Assembly (NCBI RefSeq): GCF_041381155.1
Contig: NC_091134.1
Coordinates: 30,633,540 to 30,697,539, forward strand
Source: Argopecten irradians
Lineage: Eukaryota; Mollusca; Bivalvia; Pectinida; Pectinidae
DNA: 64,000 nt
Reading direction: 5' to 3'
Part shown: one piece after another, positions 61,101 through 64,000 of the stretch
How the letters are laid out: each line of letters begins with the position of its first letter
Position numbering within the stretch: position 1 is the stretch's first letter
Program-made: the position numbers and the translations under genes
The notes under the pieces: model-generated
Databases searched by the model: none
What the model was told of the DNA's origin: nothing
The model's input: the letters and a program-made list of their open reading frames with translations, nothing else

Positions 61101-64000
61101 CCTCGGCTGAGGACGTCGGCGGTGCTGCAGCATACCATCACAGCTGTATTTAGGTAATTTTATCTGGGCAACCAGTGGCGGCTAGGAAAGACTAGCTGAC
61201 AACCAAGAACAGTTTGGTGACATTTGGAAAGACAGATGGCGTCCAGGGAAGACTGGAATTTTTGGGTGTGAAGGGTTGGCAGCCCGACACACAGTTCCTG
61301 TGAGGGAACACCACAGCAAGCTACAACACAGAATGAAGAACAACACCCCCAGGGTCTTCCGAGAGGGGGGGAGGATGAAAGACCCAGCAACGTGGATACA
61401 ACGGCAACGACTCGGCTTGTACAACGGACATTGACAGGAACAACGGCAGAAACAAAGTGTCACTGTGGGAAAGTGTGTAAGAACCTGAAGGGGTTAAAGA
61501 TTCACCAAGCGAAAACCAAATGTAGACCTGTGATGCGGAAAGAGGAACGCACAGTTAACACTGATGAGACGGAGGAGGACTTCAGCCAGGAAGAACACCA
61601 CAGTGCTGAGGACCTCCTACCCACTGAAGTGGATCAGGACTATGTTGAGGCGGAGACTGGTAGTCAGAACCCAATTCATGCTTACCAGGAAGAAGATGAA
61701 AACACCAGGAAGGAGGCAGTACAGTGGCCATCTTCAGAAGATAAACGGTGGGAAGCATTTGATAATGACCTTGATAAGATCTTACAAAGGACATTGGTAG
61801 GCGATGTACACAGGAAGATAACATCACTGTCAACATTAGTGTACGCAGTGGGACTTGAGCGCTTTGGAACAAAGCAAGGTGGTAGCAGGAAGGATGAACA
61901 TGTAACACCCAACAGGCGCCAAAAAGAGATACTAAGCCTTCGAACGGAAATCAGGACTATCACCAAACAATTTAAGACAGCAAACGAGGAGGAGAAGATT
62001 GGGATGAGTGAGTTAAGGGCTATTCTGAGAGAGAAGAGAAACAGCCTCCAAAGAGCGGAGAGAATACGGAAAGCCAGGAAGGAGAGGGGGAAAAAGAGGG
62101 CTAAGTTTATAGCAAAACCCGTATAGACTAACCAAATCAACACTGAAGGGTCTAAGTCAGGGTTGCTGAAGAGTTCTAGAGAGGAGGTAGAGAGACATCT
62201 ATCAGAGACACATGGAGATGAACAGCAGGGGAGACAACTAGGCCCATGTGAAAGGATAGAGGCAGTGCCAGAACCAGGGATACCATTGGACGGCAAGGAA
62301 CCATCATGGAAGGAGGTCCAAGAAATTGTCAAGAAAGCCAGATCTGGATCAGCACCCGGGCCCAATGGAATCCCGTACAAGGTCTACAAGAACTGTCAGA
62401 AGATTTTGAGGCATCTATGGAAGTTACTCAAAGTCATTTGGAGGAAGGGAAAAATACCTTCTTGCTGGCAAAAGGCTGAGGGCTGCTTCGTACCAAAGGA
62501 AGACAACTCAGAGGGCATCAATCAGTTCCGTACCATCTCATTACTAAATGTAGAAGGGAAGATATTCTTCTCGGTTCTAGCAAGGAGGCTGACAACATAC
62601 ATGACAGAGAACCAGTATATTGATGCATCGGTACAGAAGGGAGGAATTCCTGGATTCTCAGGGTGCGTAGAACATACCAGCATTATAACGCAACTAATCC
62701 GGGAAGCCAAGGTCAACAAGAAAGACCTCACTGTGATATGGTTGGATCTAGCAAACGCATATGGAACCATCCCTCATATGCTTATACAGGAGGCCTTGGA
62801 ACACTACCATATCCCAGAGCACTTCAGAAGACTGATTAAAAGCTACTTCAGCGGAATACATCTGCGCTTTACAACCAAGACATTTACAACATCGTGGCAG
62901 GAACTGCAGAAGGGCATTGTAACAGGGTGTACCATCTCGGTTATCCTCTTTGTAATGGGTATGAACATGATCATCCGAGCTGGAGAAAGGGAGACAAGAG
63001 GCCCAAAGACATCCAGTAACATCAGGCAGCCGCCAAACAGAGGCTTTATGGATGATCTGACCATCACTACAGATACCCATGTTCAGGCAAGATGGATACT
63101 GACGGCCCTAGAGGAAACAGCAACTTGGGCAAGAATGACCTTCAAGCCAAGGAAGTCAAGATCTCTTATTATAAAGAAGGGAAGAATAACCAGGCAATTC
63201 CAACTAAAGATCCAAGGGGAGGAGATACCAACAATAATCGGAAACCCCATCAAATGCCTAGGAAAATGGTTTGATGAATCACTAGGGGACAAAGGCAACA
63301 TCAGGAGAATAGAACAACAGGTCCAAGAAGGGATGAGACGTATAGACAAAACAGGTCTCCCAGGGAAGTTCAAAGCCTGGATGTACCAGCACGGTCTCTT
63401 GCCACGCCTAGCCTGGCCCCTCATGCTATATGAGATATCAACTTCAACGGTGGAGAAGATGGAGCGAATTATCAATCGGCACCTAAGGAGGTGGTTGGGA
63501 GTCCCTCCAAGCTTTACTGCAGTAGGTTTATACAGCAGAACGGCAAAACTCCAACTTCCTCTCTCTTCATTAGTTGAAGAATTCAAGACAGGTAAGGCAA
63601 GACTCATCATGACCTTAAAAGAGTCGAAGGATGACAAGGTGCGGCTAGCAGGTGTAGAAGTACGCACTGGCAGAAAATGGTCAGCATCCAAGGCAGTCGA
63701 TGAAGCGGAGAGCCGGTTGCGACACAAAGATATTGTGGGAACAACCGCAGTAGGAAGGCAGGGCCTAGGGACATCAAAACACACTCTCTGGAAGAAAGCT
63801 GATGTCACAGAGAGGCGATCATTGGTACAGAAGGAGATAAGAAGTCGGGAAGAAGAAAGAAGACAGACCAAAGCAGTGGAACTAGGTGTTCAGGGGGCCT
63901 GGACAAGGTGGGACACAGAACCACGTGTTCTATCCTGGACAGAAATCTGGAAGTACCCGCAGTTCCAACTGTATTTTCTCCTCCGATCTGTGTATGATGT
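61101..64000 (+). mobile_element. R2-like non-LTR retrotransposon, copy 2 with RT domain; runs off the right edge
   Basis: The reading frame starts at the ATG at 61392. An N-terminal C2H2 finger (CHCGKVCKNLKGLKIHQAKTKC class; first Cys near residue 23) is followed by an acidic and then a basic segment, and a TAG at 62124-62126. The same frame then stays open to the window end. It carries the reverse transcriptase: SAPGPNGIPYKVYK, QFRTISLLNVEGKIFF, catalytic LDLANAYGTIP (motif A), GIVTGCTISV (motif B) and FMDDLTITT (motif C). The last part equals the start of copy 1. N-terminal zinc finger, RT, CCHC and endonuclease are the R2/NeSL-type layout. Around the TAG a second frame reads NPYRLTKSTL, suggesting two compensating indels rather than a natural stop. 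Its base composition is more GC-rich than the host. Confidence 0.9.
61392..64000 (+). CDS. R2-like retrotransposon polyprotein (zinc finger, reverse transcriptase), interrupted, partial
   Basis: Target-primed reverse transcriptase of a site-specific-type LINE. The first 244 codons (to the TAG at 62124-62126) hold the C2H2 finger and a lysine/arginine-rich segment ending KKRAKFIAKP. The remaining 624 codons continue in the same frame without a further stop. The invariant two aspartates of motif C are intact (FMDD), as is the motif A aspartate (LDLANAY). The C-terminal knuckle and endonuclease of this copy lie beyond base 64000. No obvious target-site sequence is visible at its 5' end because copy 1 abuts it. 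Confidence 0.85.

Noticed and set aside
61582..63871. Long antisense frames (up to 262 codons) opposite the retrotransposon
   Set aside because: Shadows of the plus-strand RT frame; cysteine/serine-rich with no family motif, while the plus strand has clear RT motifs.

Overview
This is a eukaryotic window, AT-rich, with split genes, long introns, consensus GT-AG splice sites and many small transposon-derived repeats. No prokaryotic gene organisation is visible. The repeat families (tRNA-derived SINE-like units, a LINE 3' end, R2-type retrotransposons, hairpin MITEs) and the gene families (anoctamin, CYP46-type P450, a STAND/TPR protein) suggest an invertebrate, most likely a mollusc such as a bivalve. 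That assignment is inference from sequence style, not a database match. Most listed open reading frames are noise; the real genes are spliced, and I rebuilt them from exon homology, splice signals and intron phase.

Layout. (1) About 0.9-15.1 kb, minus strand: the 5' part of an anoctamin (TMEM16) gene running off the left edge, with three candidate alternative first exons that all splice in phase 1 to the same second exon. Its first intron holds a 1.4-kb tandem duplication. (2) 16.5-23.4 kb: intergenic, with a tRNA-like SINE head, a MITE-like repeat, a decayed LINE 3' end, a possible La-motif relic and a minisatellite. (3) 23.7-41.2 kb, minus strand: a complete 14-exon cytochrome P450 gene resembling cholesterol 24-hydroxylase (CYP46A1). 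Every intron phase agrees and the product is 495 residues. (4) 41.2-52.6 kb: possible 5' non-coding exons of the P450, several tandem arrays, hairpin and TTAA-flanked MITEs, and a SINE-like repeat with a MITE nested in it. (5) 52.9-59.7 kb, minus strand: the 3' part of a STAND-type (winged helix) plus TPR gene with a one-base frameshift in its penultimate exon. (6) 59.9-64.0 kb, plus strand: two head-to-tail R2-like non-LTR retrotransposon copies, the first 5'-truncated and the second cut by the window edge.

The most striking observation is that three introns, two in the P450 gene and one in the STAND/TPR gene, begin with minisatellite arrays whose repeat units resemble the adjoining exon end and its 5' splice site. 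One array reiterates a near-consensus donor about 50 times; another is capped at its far end by a second degenerate copy of the exon-donor junction. Other notable items are a foldback element inside a 56-bp satellite, a MITE with a perfect 9-bp target duplication inside a SINE-like unit, and a TTAA-flanked MITE family with three copies.
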